From assembly GCA_964492425.1 (NCBI GenBank), contig CAZBKB010000002.1, positions 1 through 64,000 of the forward strand: DNA of 64,000 bases, in the 5' to 3' direction. The position numbers and the translations under genes were made by a program. The stretch comes from LBZV01 sp000993855 (GTDB lineage Bacteria; Patescibacteriota; Microgenomatia; Curtissbacterales; GWA2-41-24). Below are positions 51,093 through 60,690 of this stretch, in pieces. The notes beneath the pieces were generated by a model. It searched no databases. It was not told the DNA's origin and was given only the letters and a program-made list of their open reading frames with translations. Each line of letters starts with the position of its first letter. Within the stretch, counting starts at the first letter, position 1.

Positions 51093-51963
51093 TCTAGCAA
51101 TAGAGATCGCAAAAAAAAATAACGGTGAGCTAATTTCTGCTGACTCACGTCAAGTTTACAAAAATCTGGATATAGGAACCGGTAAGGTCTCTCCAAATTC
51201 AAATGTTAAAAAGTATAATGGTCACTGGTTTGTTGATGGAGTAAAAATATATGGATTTGATGTAATAGCCCCCGGAGAATCTTTTTCAGCTGCAGATTTT
51301 ATAGGTTACGCAAATGGAATAATTAATAATATCCAAAAAAAGAATAAAATACCGATAATTGTTGGTGGAACAGGTTTTTATATAAAGTCGCTGCTATTTG
51401 GAATTGAGACCTTAGGAATTGCGCCAAATTACACACTTCGTAAAAAACTAGACAATTTAACCAAGACCGAGCTCTATAAAACCCTGTTTAAGTTAAACAG
51501 GAACAAAGCGATTTCTTTAAACGAATCCGATAGAAAAAATCCTCGACGCTTAATTCGAGCGATTGAAATCGCAGTTAATAACAGTTATTCAATCACAAGC
51601 ATCCAAACATCACCAGCCAATTACGAAATCATCGGCTTAACAGCACCTAATGATTTTCTTTATAAACGGGCAGATGCATGGCTTATACAAAGATTGGATT
51701 TAGGTTTGATCGATGAAGTCAAATACCTGCTTTCAAACCGCATTAGTTCAAATTGGTTGCAATCACTTGGTTTGGAATATAAATGGATCACCAGATCTCT
51801 ACTTGGTGAAATTTCGCAAAATGAAGCAATTAGCAGACTTAAAGGAGACATCCACGCATATATTAGACGTCAAAAAACTTTCTCAAGACAATTTCCAAAA
51901 ATTAAATATTTTGATATCTCAGAAAGAAACTGGAAACACAACTTGCAAAACCTTTCACTTTAA
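51049..51963 (+). CDS. miaA: tRNA dimethylallyltransferase
   Basis: 304 aa from ATG 51049 (or 51052). P-loop YGPTATGKTNLAIEIA, SADSRQVYKNLDIGTGK, GGTGFYIKSLL, NPRRLIRAIEI. Adds dimethylallyl to A37 of tRNAs reading U-starting codons, providing the MiaB substrate. It overlaps the preceding gene by about 44 nt. Confidence 0.94.
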   Translation: MMLVIYGPTATGKTNLAIEIAKKNNGELISADSRQVYKNLDIGTGKVSPNSNVKKYNGHWFVDGVKIYGFDVIAPGESFSAADFIGYANGIINNIQKKNKIPIIVGGTGFYIKSLLFGIETLGIAPNYTLRKKLDNLTKTELYKTLFKLNRNKAISLNESDRKNPRRLIRAIEIAVNNSYSITSIQTSPANYEIIGLTAPNDFLYKRADAWLIQRLDLGLIDEVKYLLSNRISSNWLQSLGLEYKWITRSLLGEISQNEAISRLKGDIHAYIRRQKTFSRQFPKIKYFDISERNWKHNLQNLSL

Positions 51964-52069
51964 ATAAAGCTTGAAGTAATTTTTTGGCAGATATCATAGG
52001 AGTTTGAATATGAAGTATTTGTCTTACAAACCAACTTGCTGCTTTTTTTAATCTAAATAAAATATCAGA

Positions 52070-52099
52070 TTGCACCTTAGCACAAAGCTGATATATACT
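52070..52099 (+). promoter_or_regulatory. Promoter of the AI-2E transporter gene
   Basis: TTGCAC (52070-52075), 18-nt spacer, TATACT (52094-52099). It ends 6 nt before GTG 52106, so the transcript is probably leaderless. Confidence 0.5.
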
Positions 52100-52105
52100 C
52101 AACAT

Positions 52106-53166
52106 GTGGCGGAATCTAAATCACCTGTAAAAGTAGAAATTTCTCACAAAACAGTAATTTTTACAGCTGCTTTCTTGATTGCACTTTGGTTTTTGATTCA
52201 AATATTTTTTTTGCAGCCCAAATATCCTGATANNNNNNNNNNATCATCATGGTTTTCTTATCAATTATTTTAGTTGCTGCCATGCTCAAACCTGTTGAAT
52301 GGCTTAACTCAAGAAAAATTCCACGAGTACTAGCCGTTATAGTGGTATATCTTTTAATGATCGCATTTATTTCTCTTGTAATTGGAATAATTATTCCGCC
52401 GTTGATTCAGCAGTCATCTGCTCTAATTACTAAATTGCCGCAAATAATCTCGACAATAAATGACTTTTTCATCTTCGTCAAGATTCCAGTAGAAGACGTT
52501 TCGTCAGTTTTATCCAGGCAGATTCAGGGGTTTATAGGAAACATAGTTTCAATTTCTACGGCAATATTTTCTAGTATCCTCTTGGTTATAACCGTTTTAG
52601 TTATTACCTTTTATCTTCTTTTAGAATGGCAAAAATTTGTTACTTTAGTTTCATCACCATTTTCTGGTCGTCAAGAAAAAAAAGTTACAGATGTAATATC
52701 CAAGTTGGAAAACGGTCTAGGACGATGGGTCAGAGGACAATTGTCCTTATCATTTATTGTTGGAGTACTAACATTTATCGGATTGCAACTGCTGGGGATA
52801 CAATATGCTTTACCATTAGCGCTAATTGCAGCAATTTTAGAAATTGTTCCTATCATAGGGCCAATCATAGCTTCAATTCCGGCAATCCTTGTTGGTTTAA
52901 CAATAAGTCCTCTCATGAGCCTTGCGGTTGCTGCCCTTTTTATTGTTATTCAACAACTTGAAAATCATTTGATTGTACCGGTTATTATGTCCAAGGTTAT
53001 TGGTCTTCAGCCGCCAATAATAATTGTTTCCCTTCTAATAGGTGCCAAAATAGCTGGAATCGGAGGCGCTTTCTTGGTTCCCCCAATACTCATAATAATT
53101 AAAATAATTATTGGCGAATTTTTAAAAGAAGATGAAAAGTTTGAAGAAAACTTAATAGAACAATAA
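52106..53166 (+). CDS. AI-2E family transporter (PerM/TqsA-like), interrupted by an assembly gap
   Basis: Start GTG 52106. One N-terminal span (TVIFTAAFLIALWFLIQIFF), then ten Ns at 52233-52242, then the rest of the protein in another frame. The gap length is therefore not 10 (or sequence is missing). The downstream part has AMLKPVEWL, LGRWVRGQLSLSFIVGVLTFIGLQLLG, ALIAAILEIVPIIGPIIASIPA and QQLENHLIVPVIMSKVIGLQP, all typical of the family. Exports small molecules or acts as an antiporter; the substrate cannot be said. Confidence 0.88.
52233..52242. other. Assembly gap (10 N)
   Basis: Ten undetermined bases inside the transporter gene. The reading frame changes across it. Confidence 1.
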
Positions 53167-53170
53167 GAAC

Positions 53171-53564
53171 ATTTGGGAAGAGAGTAAGCCAGATTCTGTT
53201 TTAATCGAGTCTGACTCGATTTTAACGATCATCTGTCTCTAAATGATATTTATCACTTAGTCTGCCTTTTTGGCGGATGCCCCTACTCTGAGCCTATTGG
53301 AAACGTGATCTTCGGCTCAATTCTGGGTTGCAGCAAGGAGGATTACCCGTTTCACCCCCACTCGTCTCTGTTGCTCTCAAGCACTGTAATCTCAGTACCT
53401 GCCTTAAGCTCCACTCGTGGGCTCACCCCGCTCGTCGAGGCAAAGAGCTTAAGTACTAGCGCTTTCGCGTCGGAGTTTGCACTCCGTCCTTGGTTTCCTG
53501 CTGTCTGGACTTTCCTCTCACCACAGCTTTATGCGATGGTGAGCGATCGTTCTTCTTCCCAAAT
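53171..53564 (-). ncRNA. rnpB: RNase P RNA
   Basis: About 394 nt. The minus strand starts with ATTTGGGAAGA and ends with TCTTCCCAAAT, a perfect 11-bp P1 helix. It holds the conserved GAGAGGAAAGTCC (CR I) soon after the 5' end and ACAGAATCTGGCTTAC near the 3' end. Matures tRNA 5' ends with RnpA, which is not in this window. Plus-strand frames across it are shadows. Confidence 0.96.
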
Positions 53565-53640
53565 GGACATGAATTATACCAAATATCGACCCCATCCACC
53601 AGTTATTTGACTTATAGCCTAAAAGATGCAAGTATAAGTT

Positions 53641-53841
53641 ATGGCTAAAAAATCTGCCCTTAAGCCATCAAACAATACACCTATATCCCAGGTGTTAATA
53701 GCTTTAACGCTAGTTATTATAGTAGTGGCGGCGTATCAAGCTGTCACTCAGAGAGATATAACTACGCTTGCCCCAACACAATTATTTTTAGTAGCTGGCG
53801 TATTGGGAATATTGGGCTTGTACCTTAAGGACGAAAAGTAA
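53641..53841 (+). CDS. Small two-span membrane protein
   Basis: 66 aa. A basic N-terminus, spans at about 17-35 and 46-62, and a charged end (KDEK). Family not recognised. Lies between rnpB and the purine cluster. Confidence 0.55.
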   Translation: MAKKSALKPSNNTPISQVLIALTLVIIVVAAYQAVTQRDITTLAPTQLFLVAGVLGILGLYLKDEK

Positions 53842-53843
53842 TA

Positions 53844-53873
53844 TTGACACTTCTATAATTTCTAAACTATAGT
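53844..53873 (+). promoter_or_regulatory. Promoter of the purine cluster
   Basis: TTGACA (53844-53849), 18-nt spacer, TATAGT (53868-53873). The start would be near 53880, 15 nt before the purN ATG. No purine riboswitch or PurBox-like site is visible in this short leader. Confidence 0.65.
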
Positions 53874-53894
53874 TACAGAAACTGCTCCTCAATT

Positions 53895-54596
53895 ATGGCT
53901 AAAAAAATCCCTATAGCCGTTTTAATCGGTGGAGGTTCGAAGTTGCCCGCAATTATTAAATTTGCAAAAAATCGTCAAAGCAATTTTTATATATCACTTG
54001 TAGTTACCCATAAAAGATTATCGTCAGGAATAGAAGTAGCATTACAAAACAAAATTCCTGCAGTGTATTTCAATTTGCCGGATTTCCGCAGCCGCCTTAC
54101 AAATAATTCAAAAACTGCCAAATATGACTACGCAGCTACTCTCGGCTGGTTCATATCGCAAAGAGAGTACAAACCAAAATTACTTGTTTTTGCCGGATGG
54201 GATTTAATACTTGGCGATAGTTTTTTTAACTATTTCAGAAATCCTATTGGTGACGGTTATGCAGCGATCAATCTTCACCCTGCCATTATGCCAACAGAGG
54301 GGGAAAACGATATTACATTGCCAGACGGCACAAAAACACCCCTGCTAAAAGGGGAACAGAAAGAAGTACTAGAATCGGTATTAAAGAAAAAGCTAACATA
54401 TTTTGGTGCAACTGTCCACTTTATGAACCCAAAAAATTATGATACGGGAAACGTTGTCGCAAGGGAATTTATCAAAGTTGGTAAGGCAAAAACAATTGAT
54501 GCCCTCAGAAAAAAATTAATGTCCGTTGAGGACAGAATTTTAAGTGAAGCCATTAAACAAATCTCGAATCTACTCTTGATGGAAAAAGACTCATGA
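53895..54596 (+). CDS. purN: Phosphoribosylglycinamide formyltransferase
   Basis: 233 aa. AVLIGGGSKLPAII at the start, and the catalytic INLHPAIMPTEGEND region (N and H of the NxHP motif), then TYFGATVHFMNPKNYDTGNVV with the Asp of the active site. Folate-dependent formylation of GAR. ATGA overlap with purD. Confidence 0.92.
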   Translation: MAKKIPIAVLIGGGSKLPAIIKFAKNRQSNFYISLVVTHKRLSSGIEVALQNKIPAVYFNLPDFRSRLTNNSKTAKYDYAATLGWFISQREYKPKLLVFAGWDLILGDSFFNYFRNPIGDGYAAINLHPAIMPTEGENDITLPDGTKTPLLKGEQKEVLESVLKKKLTYFGATVHFMNPKNYDTGNVVAREFIKVGKAKTIDALRKKLMSVEDRILSEAIKQISNLLLMEKDS

Positions 54597-55888
54597 AGAT
54601 CCTTGTTATTGATGGTGGTGGTAGGGGTCATGCTTTAGCAAAGAAATATCTTGAGAGTAAAAAAACGACGGAAGTATTAGCAATTCCTGGCAACGACTTG
54701 ATGACCCTAGATAAAATCAGAATATTTCCCGACATAAAAACAACCGACATCCCAAAAATATTGCAAATCTGTAAAAAAGAAAAAGTAGATCTTGTAGATG
54801 TTGCCCAAGACGATGCCATAGCTGCTGGATTAGTAGACACGTTAAGAAAATCTCATATTAAAGTATTTGGACCAAAAAAAGAGACTGGTAAAATAGAATG
54901 GGACAAATCATGGAGCAGAAATTTTATGAGACAATTAAAATTACCAGCCCCTTCGTATAACATATTCAACTTACAACAATCTGGCATTGATTACATCAAT
55001 AGTCAGCCAAATAACAAATGGTATGTTAAAGCATCAGGCTTAGCAGCAGGTAAAGGAGCCATCTTTGCAAAAAATAAAAAAGACGCAGTAAGGGCAATAA
55101 AAGAAATGAGCAAATTTGGCAATGCCGGCAGCAAATATCTTATCGAACAGTGCTTAGAGGGAGAAGAATTTTCAGCTTTTGCTCTAGTAAATGCAGAAAA
55201 ATTCCAAATTGTAGGTTATGCTCAAGATCACAAAAAAGCATTAGACGGTGATATTGGTCCCAACACTGGTGGTATGGGCTGTTCTTCACCTCCAAAAATA
55301 ATGTCAAAAAATATTGAAGATCAGATTTATACTATATTTAAAAAAACCACTACCGGCCTTGTAAAGTTAAAAAGACCTTACACAGGCATCTTATACTTAG
55401 GTGGAATCATAGATGGAAACGGAAAAGTCTGGATTATAGAATTTAATGCCAGGTGGGGCGATCCGGAAGCGCAAGTAATTTTACCGGCAATAAAAAATGA
55501 TTATTACAATGTAGTAACACAAACATTATCAAAAGCAATTCCAATAATAAGAAAAGATAAAAAGTACAGATTAGTTGTAACTGCGGCTTCCAAAGGTTAT
55601 CCAGGAGATTATTCAAAAGTAGACGGTAGGGTGATACATGGTTTCGAAAATCTAATTAAAAAAGCCAAAGTTTTCGGAGCAGGAATTAAAAAGTCTGGGA
55701 ATAATTGGCAAGTTGCAGGGGGGAGACTCTTTTATGTGTTAGGAGAAGGCACAAACGTTGCACAAGCACGTAAAATAGCCTATAATGCTCTATCTCATGT
55801 TTCGGTAAGAGGGAACAATTTACACTTTCGCAAAGACATTGGTTATCGGGATATGAGTAGATTACATAATGCAAGAAGCAAAACCTAA
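54593..55888 (+). CDS. purD: Phosphoribosylamine-glycine ligase
   Basis: 431 aa ATP-grasp enzyme making GAR. MKILVIDGGGRGHALAKKY, WYVKASGLAAGKGA, DGDIGPNTGGMGCSSP, EFNARWGDPEAQVILP. Complete. Overlaps the next gene by 20 nt. Confidence 0.95.
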   Translation: MKILVIDGGGRGHALAKKYLESKKTTEVLAIPGNDLMTLDKIRIFPDIKTTDIPKILQICKKEKVDLVDVAQDDAIAAGLVDTLRKSHIKVFGPKKETGKIEWDKSWSRNFMRQLKLPAPSYNIFNLQQSGIDYINSQPNNKWYVKASGLAAGKGAIFAKNKKDAVRAIKEMSKFGNAGSKYLIEQCLEGEEFSAFALVNAEKFQIVGYAQDHKKALDGDIGPNTGGMGCSSPPKIMSKNIEDQIYTIFKKTTTGLVKLKRPYTGILYLGGIIDGNGKVWIIEFNARWGDPEAQVILPAIKNDYYNVVTQTLSKAIPIIRKDKKYRLVVTAASKGYPGDYSKVDGRVIHGFENLIKKAKVFGAGIKKSGNNWQVAGGRLFYVLGEGTNVAQARKIAYNALSHVSVRGNNLHFRKDIGYRDMSRLHNARSKT

Positions 55889-56951
55889 AGTATATTTCAC
55901 TGATGGAGAAGGACCAGTTGTCTTTAAGGATTTAGCACGTGACATTGCTCAAAAGAGGCTGCCAAAACACTTGTTTGACGTTATCAGCATGTGGGTAGCA
56001 TTCGAATCAGAAAAACCAAATAGTCCCTTGGAAGCAGGTGATACACTTTCTCTCTTAGTTCCACACCTTCTTCTCCATAAAATTACTGACGAAGATTTAG
56101 TAGCAGAAGCACGAAACACTCCCATTGCAAATGGTGCCAAACGGCATTTTGCAAATCATAAACGAGATGGTTGGCAAATTTATATCATCTCAACAGCTTA
56201 TAGTCATTTATGGAGCACACTAGAAACAGAAATTGGGGTTGCGCATACAAATGTTACAAGTACACACTTGGATCTTGGATATTTGGAAAAACATTTCTTT
56301 GACAGCGGAATAACCAGTCTGGTTGAAAAAGCTGAAGAAATCATTATTGAAAATGCGCCTGATGTCAGAAATTCTATTGAATCTTTTAAAGCCGATCAAA
56401 CACTTAAAGATGTTTTTGATAAACCTATAATGAGGAAAATTTCGGAGAGCTTAGAAGAACTATATTTTTCCGGATTGCCTAATTTGGACTTTCCACCACT
56501 TGATATTACAAAAGCAGTTGGTGGAAGACGTAAAATTGAGGCAATTCTAGCACAAACAGAGAGAATTGGGATTAAGGAAGAAGATATTATTTTCGTTGGC
56601 GACAGCATTACCGACAGTCAGGCACAAAAACACATTAGGGAAAATGGTGGTTTGTCGATCGCACTTAATGCGGATAAATATGGGATGAGAAATGCTCAAG
56701 TTGCTGTTGCTACAGAAGATGTAAGTTTAGTAAAACCCCTGTTGGATGTATGGGTTAATGCAGGTTTAGATGGGATAAGAAGGTTTGTAGCCGAAGGTCA
56801 ATTCATAACCACTGGAACAGAAAGAAAAACAGTTATTGGAGAAAGGTTAGCAAGATATATCCTTATTACCCCTGAATGCATGGAAACAACACTAGCTATT
56901 CATCACGATACTCGAATGCGAATACGCGAGGCTTCTCTACCAATTATATGA
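55869..56951 (+). CDS. HAD-superfamily protein of the purine cluster (EhaR/COG4030-like)
   Basis: 360 aa. Motif I is FTDGEGPVVF (D12, with E14 where most HADs have D), motif II IYIISTAYS, motif IV EEDIIFVGDSITDSQA. A large helical cap lies between. The DxEGP start recalls the archaeal group annotated as energy-converting hydrogenase subunit R / COG4030, whose function is poorly known. Its place inside a purine operon, overlapped by both neighbours, suggests phosphatase action on a nucleotide or phosphoribosyl compound. This is inference. Confidence 0.65.
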   Translation: MQEAKPKVYFTDGEGPVVFKDLARDIAQKRLPKHLFDVISMWVAFESEKPNSPLEAGDTLSLLVPHLLLHKITDEDLVAEARNTPIANGAKRHFANHKRDGWQIYIISTAYSHLWSTLETEIGVAHTNVTSTHLDLGYLEKHFFDSGITSLVEKAEEIIIENAPDVRNSIESFKADQTLKDVFDKPIMRKISESLEELYFSGLPNLDFPPLDITKAVGGRRKIEAILAQTERIGIKEEDIIFVGDSITDSQAQKHIRENGGLSIALNADKYGMRNAQVAVATEDVSLVKPLLDVWVNAGLDGIRRFVAEGQFITTGTERKTVIGERLARYILITPECMETTLAIHHDTRMRIREASLPII

Positions 56952-57871
56952 AAAGGGTTGTAGGATTTGGAGCTTTAAATGTTGATAACATTTTTAAAGT
57001 TGAAAATCTTAAAATGTCTGAAAATTCTGCTTACCCCATCGATGTTCAAGCAGGTGGCAATGCAGCAAACACTATCTCTGCACTTGCAAAACTCGGTGTT
57101 GCCTGCGGATTCATCGGGCTCGTTGCAAGTGATGCCTACGGTAAACTTATTCTCTCAGAGTTTAAAAAAAGAAAAATTGATACTTCGAATATCAACGTAA
57201 GAAAACAAGAAGGATTTTCAAATTCATCTGGGATTGTTGAAACTTATGTTGATAAGAGAGGAAACAGAGCCCTATTTGTTAAGCCTGGAGCAAATAATAC
57301 TCTACGAGAAAGTGATATTAATATGAATTACATTAAAGCTTTTGATTACATTCACATAAGCTCATTTGTTGACTCAAAACAACTAGAAGTGCAAAAAAAA
57401 ATAGTGGCTAAGCTACCAAAAAATTTAAAAGTCAGTTTTGCGCCGGGAAGTCTCTATGTCCATAGAGGGTTGAAAGCGGTACTGCCGATTATTAAGAATA
57501 CATATCTATTAACTCTTGCCAAAAATGAAGCTTACCATTTGACCGGGAAAAATTATAAAAAAGCGGCAGAATATCTAATTAGTCTAGGCCCTAAAATCGT
57601 AGTAATCACTCAAGGCAAAGAAGGATGTTATATTGCCACAAAACACTCAACCTTTACTCAGAAAGCTCGCAAAGTTAGCGTCATCGATACTACTGGTGCA
57701 GGTGACGCTTTTATTGCCGGTTTTCTCTTTGGCCTCTTAAATAATCAATCTATGGGAAAATGTGCACAAATTGGCAATGCTATTGCAAGTTTTTCCGTCC
57801 AAAATATTGGTGCTAGAGCAGGACTTCCAAATAGAAAAGAACTGACCACTATTGTATCATTGGTCAAATGA
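56948..57871 (+). CDS. PfkB/ribokinase-family sugar or nucleoside kinase
   Basis: 307 aa from ATG 56948 (ATGA overlap). N-terminal VGFGALNVDNIF, GGNAANTISALAKLG, and C-terminal DTTGAGDAFIAGFLFGL with the catalytic Asp. The substrate is not evident; adenosine, ribose or a nucleoside would suit the purine context. Overlaps purL by 4 nt. Confidence 0.85.
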   Translation: MKRVVGFGALNVDNIFKVENLKMSENSAYPIDVQAGGNAANTISALAKLGVACGFIGLVASDAYGKLILSEFKKRKIDTSNINVRKQEGFSNSSGIVETYVDKRGNRALFVKPGANNTLRESDINMNYIKAFDYIHISSFVDSKQLEVQKKIVAKLPKNLKVSFAPGSLYVHRGLKAVLPIIKNTYLLTLAKNEAYHLTGKNYKKAAEYLISLGPKIVVITQGKEGCYIATKHSTFTQKARKVSVIDTTGAGDAFIAGFLFGLLNNQSMGKCAQIGNAIASFSVQNIGARAGLPNRKELTTIVSLVK

Positions 57872-60690
57872 TTTGTACCGTACGAGTTAAATCGAAGAAT
57901 CAAAAAGACCCGAGGGGCGAAAGTCTTCTTTCAGAAATAAAAAGAACGCTAAACATTCACACTATCCAAACAATCCATACGGCTAAAGTTTACCGCCTGG
58001 AAAATATAAAAAAAGAAGACCTACAAAAATTCTCGCAAACAGCACTTTTTGAAGAGACAAATCAAATTGCCTCTTTCAATAAACCAATATTTCCAAAGTC
58101 AGCAAAAGTTGTAGAGGTTGCATATAAACCCGGAGTTATGAATCCAGAGGTAGCGTCAATTTTAAAAGTAGCGGGGGATTTAAATGTTAAAATCGACGCC
58201 TGCGATTCATCTTGGGAATATGCGTTTTTTGGAGAGATAAAAAAGTCTCAACTGGATCAAATTGTGCATCACCTGCTGGTAAATAAAACAATAGAAACTA
58301 TTGTCCAAAAACCGCCTATAACCTTAAAAATTTCGGGCATTCCCCAGAAAGTTCGGATAATCCCAATTCGCAAATTAAATGAAGACCAGCTTATGGACTT
58401 GTCCCGCGACGAGCTCTTCCTAAATCTAGAAGAAATGAAAGTAATCCAAAATTATTTTAAAAAAATTAAAAGAGACGCGACGGATTGTGAAGTCGAAACT
58501 CTAGCCCAAACCTGGTCTGAACATTGTGTTCATAAAACATTCAAAGCTAAATTGACAATCAATGGCAAAGCTAAGGAACCATTATTTTCGCGTATCAAAA
58601 AAACAGCTCACAACAATCAAAAATTGATAGTCTCAGCGTTTGTCGACAACTCTGGAGTTATTGACTTTTACGATGGCTGGGCAATTTGCGGCAAAGTAGA
58701 AACCCATAACTCGCCGTCTGCAATCGAACCCTATGGCGGTGCTATGACAGGTTCGGGTGGGGTGTTCCGTGACATATTGGGAACAGGCCAGGGGGCAAAA
58801 CCTGTCATATCAACAGACATTTTTTGTTTTGCACCACCCAACCTAAGTCCAAAAGAAATACCTCCTGGTTGTTTGCCTCCCGAATATTTACTGAGAAAAG
58901 TAGTTGCCGGTGTCCGCGATTATGGAAATAGAGTTGGTATCCCAACAAACAACGGTTCAGTTCATTTCCACCACGACTTTCGTGCAAAACCAACTGTTGC
59001 CGTCGGCTCATTTGGCTTGATTAAAAAATCAAAAGCCCAAAAAGGTAATCCAAAACCGGGTGACTTGATAATCACTCTTGGTGGTAAAACCGGCCGGGAT
59101 GGAATTCATGGAGCGACTTTTTCATCGGGTGAAATGACTTCAAAAACAATCTCAACATCTGGTTCAGCAGTCCAAATTGGCAATGCAATTGAGGAAAAGC
59201 GGATTATTGATTTAGTTCTTGCCCTTTCGCGAAAAGGGCTAATTCGCGCGGTGACTGATTGCGGTGCTGGCGGCTATTCTTCTGCGATAGGTGAAATGGG
59301 CAGAAATTGTGGAGCAAAGGTCAATCTAGAGCAAGTGCCCCTAAAGTACACAAACTTAGCACCATGGGAGATCTTCCTTTCCGAATCTCAAGAGAGAATG
59401 GTTATTGCAATCAGTCCTCAAAATATCAAAAAGGTAGAAAAAGAAGCAAAAATTCTCAACGTTGAATCGTCAGTTATCGGTAAATTCACAAATTCTAAAA
59501 AACTAAAAGTTTACTATCACAAACAGCTAGTTTGTGACCTTTCAATGGACTTTCTCCACAACGGCCTACCGCAAAGACACATGGTTGGAAAGACATCGAA
59601 AATTAAAATTGAAGAAAAATTACCAAACAGACCGAAAGATTTATCAGCAATTTGGCAAAAAATTATGGCCCACGGTAATGTTTGCTCCAAAGAGCCGATT
59701 ATAAGAATGTACGACCATAACGTTCAAGGAACAGCAGCCCTTCACCCGTTTGGCGGGACTAACCTGGATGCACCAAATGATGGGGCGATAATCCGTCCGA
59801 TTTTATCAAAACCTTATGGACTGGCTGTCACTCACGGGCTCAACCCTGCTCTAAATAAAATTGACCCTTACTGGGGAAGTGTTTGGGCAATTTTAGAGGC
59901 AGTTTCTAACTATGTTGCAATTGGCGGAGATTTAAAAGATGCAGCCCTTATCGACAATTTTATTTGGCCCTTTCCAGACGAGGAATCTTTGGCAGACCTT
60001 GATAGATCTGTCGATGCATGTTTGGATATGGCCAATCTTCTGGCAATGCCGTTTGTGTCAGGAAAAGATTCACTCTCCTCAACATATCGTTTCCCAAACG
60101 GTAAAACTCTCAAAATCCCGCCTGTCCTTTTAATATCAGTCTTTGGGAAAATTGCCGATGTTGCAAAAACCGCAAGTTCAGATTTCAAAAAGGTTGGATC
60201 AACAATAGTTTTAGTCGGCAAGCCGGATTTTGCAAACCTTGGCGGATCAACATATTTTGACGTTACAAATTCACAAGGATCTGGTGTTCCCAAGCCCGAC
60301 CTAAAATTAATTACCAAAGTTCTCTCATCCATAACATCGGGCATCAGGTCCAGCCACATCCTTTCCTGTCATGACATTTCAGAAGGTGGCATGGCGGCAG
60401 CCCTTGCCGAAATGTGCTTTGGGGCAGATTTTGGTGCACAGATCTCAATTGAACCATTTAAAACTCGAGATGACCTTATTTTGTTTTCCGAAACGCCCGG
60501 AACTTTTTTAGTAGAAGTCAAAAACGCGAAGATAGCTGAAAAACTTTTTGCCAAAGTCCCACACACGATTTTGGGGAAAACGACTCAGTCAAATCAAATA
60601 GCGATAAACGGATCAAAAATAATAAAGGTTGACATAAATAAACTAAAAAAATTCTGGCAAGAGCCGATGAAGGAGATATTCCATGGCTAA
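57868..60690 (+). CDS. purL: Phosphoribosylformylglycinamidine synthase, PurS-like domain fused to PurL
   Basis: 940 aa. Residues 1-160 hold two PurS-like alpha/beta units (VRVKSKNQKDPRGESLLSEIKRTL, then VVEVAYKPGVMNPEVASILKVAG). The catalytic part follows with TWSEHCVHKTF, KVETHNSPSAIEPYGGAMTGSGGVFRD, GVPTNNG-type and SGKDSLS segments. The glutaminase domain is a separate gene, purQ, directly downstream. So this is intermediate between the one-chain large PurL and the three-gene PurS/Q/L system. It makes FGAM from FGAR. Confidence 0.94.
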   Translation: MICTVRVKSKNQKDPRGESLLSEIKRTLNIHTIQTIHTAKVYRLENIKKEDLQKFSQTALFEETNQIASFNKPIFPKSAKVVEVAYKPGVMNPEVASILKVAGDLNVKIDACDSSWEYAFFGEIKKSQLDQIVHHLLVNKTIETIVQKPPITLKISGIPQKVRIIPIRKLNEDQLMDLSRDELFLNLEEMKVIQNYFKKIKRDATDCEVETLAQTWSEHCVHKTFKAKLTINGKAKEPLFSRIKKTAHNNQKLIVSAFVDNSGVIDFYDGWAICGKVETHNSPSAIEPYGGAMTGSGGVFRDILGTGQGAKPVISTDIFCFAPPNLSPKEIPPGCLPPEYLLRKVVAGVRDYGNRVGIPTNNGSVHFHHDFRAKPTVAVGSFGLIKKSKAQKGNPKPGDLIITLGGKTGRDGIHGATFSSGEMTSKTISTSGSAVQIGNAIEEKRIIDLVLALSRKGLIRAVTDCGAGGYSSAIGEMGRNCGAKVNLEQVPLKYTNLAPWEIFLSESQERMVIAISPQNIKKVEKEAKILNVESSVIGKFTNSKKLKVYYHKQLVCDLSMDFLHNGLPQRHMVGKTSKIKIEEKLPNRPKDLSAIWQKIMAHGNVCSKEPIIRMYDHNVQGTAALHPFGGTNLDAPNDGAIIRPILSKPYGLAVTHGLNPALNKIDPYWGSVWAILEAVSNYVAIGGDLKDAALIDNFIWPFPDEESLADLDRSVDACLDMANLLAMPFVSGKDSLSSTYRFPNGKTLKIPPVLLISVFGKIADVAKTASSDFKKVGSTIVLVGKPDFANLGGSTYFDVTNSQGSGVPKPDLKLITKVLSSITSGIRSSHILSCHDISEGGMAAALAEMCFGADFGAQISIEPFKTRDDLILFSETPGTFLVEVKNAKIAEKLFAKVPHTILGKTTQSNQIAINGSKIIKVDINKLKKFWQEPMKEIFHG

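Noticed and set aside
51902..52105. Minus-strand 67-aa ORF between miaA and the transporter
   Set aside because: The composition is plausible, but it overlaps the miaA 3' end and I recognise no family or promoter; likely chance.
53305..53610. Plus-strand ORF of 101 aa
   Set aside because: It lies inside RNase P RNA, which has a perfect P1 helix and conserved CR I.
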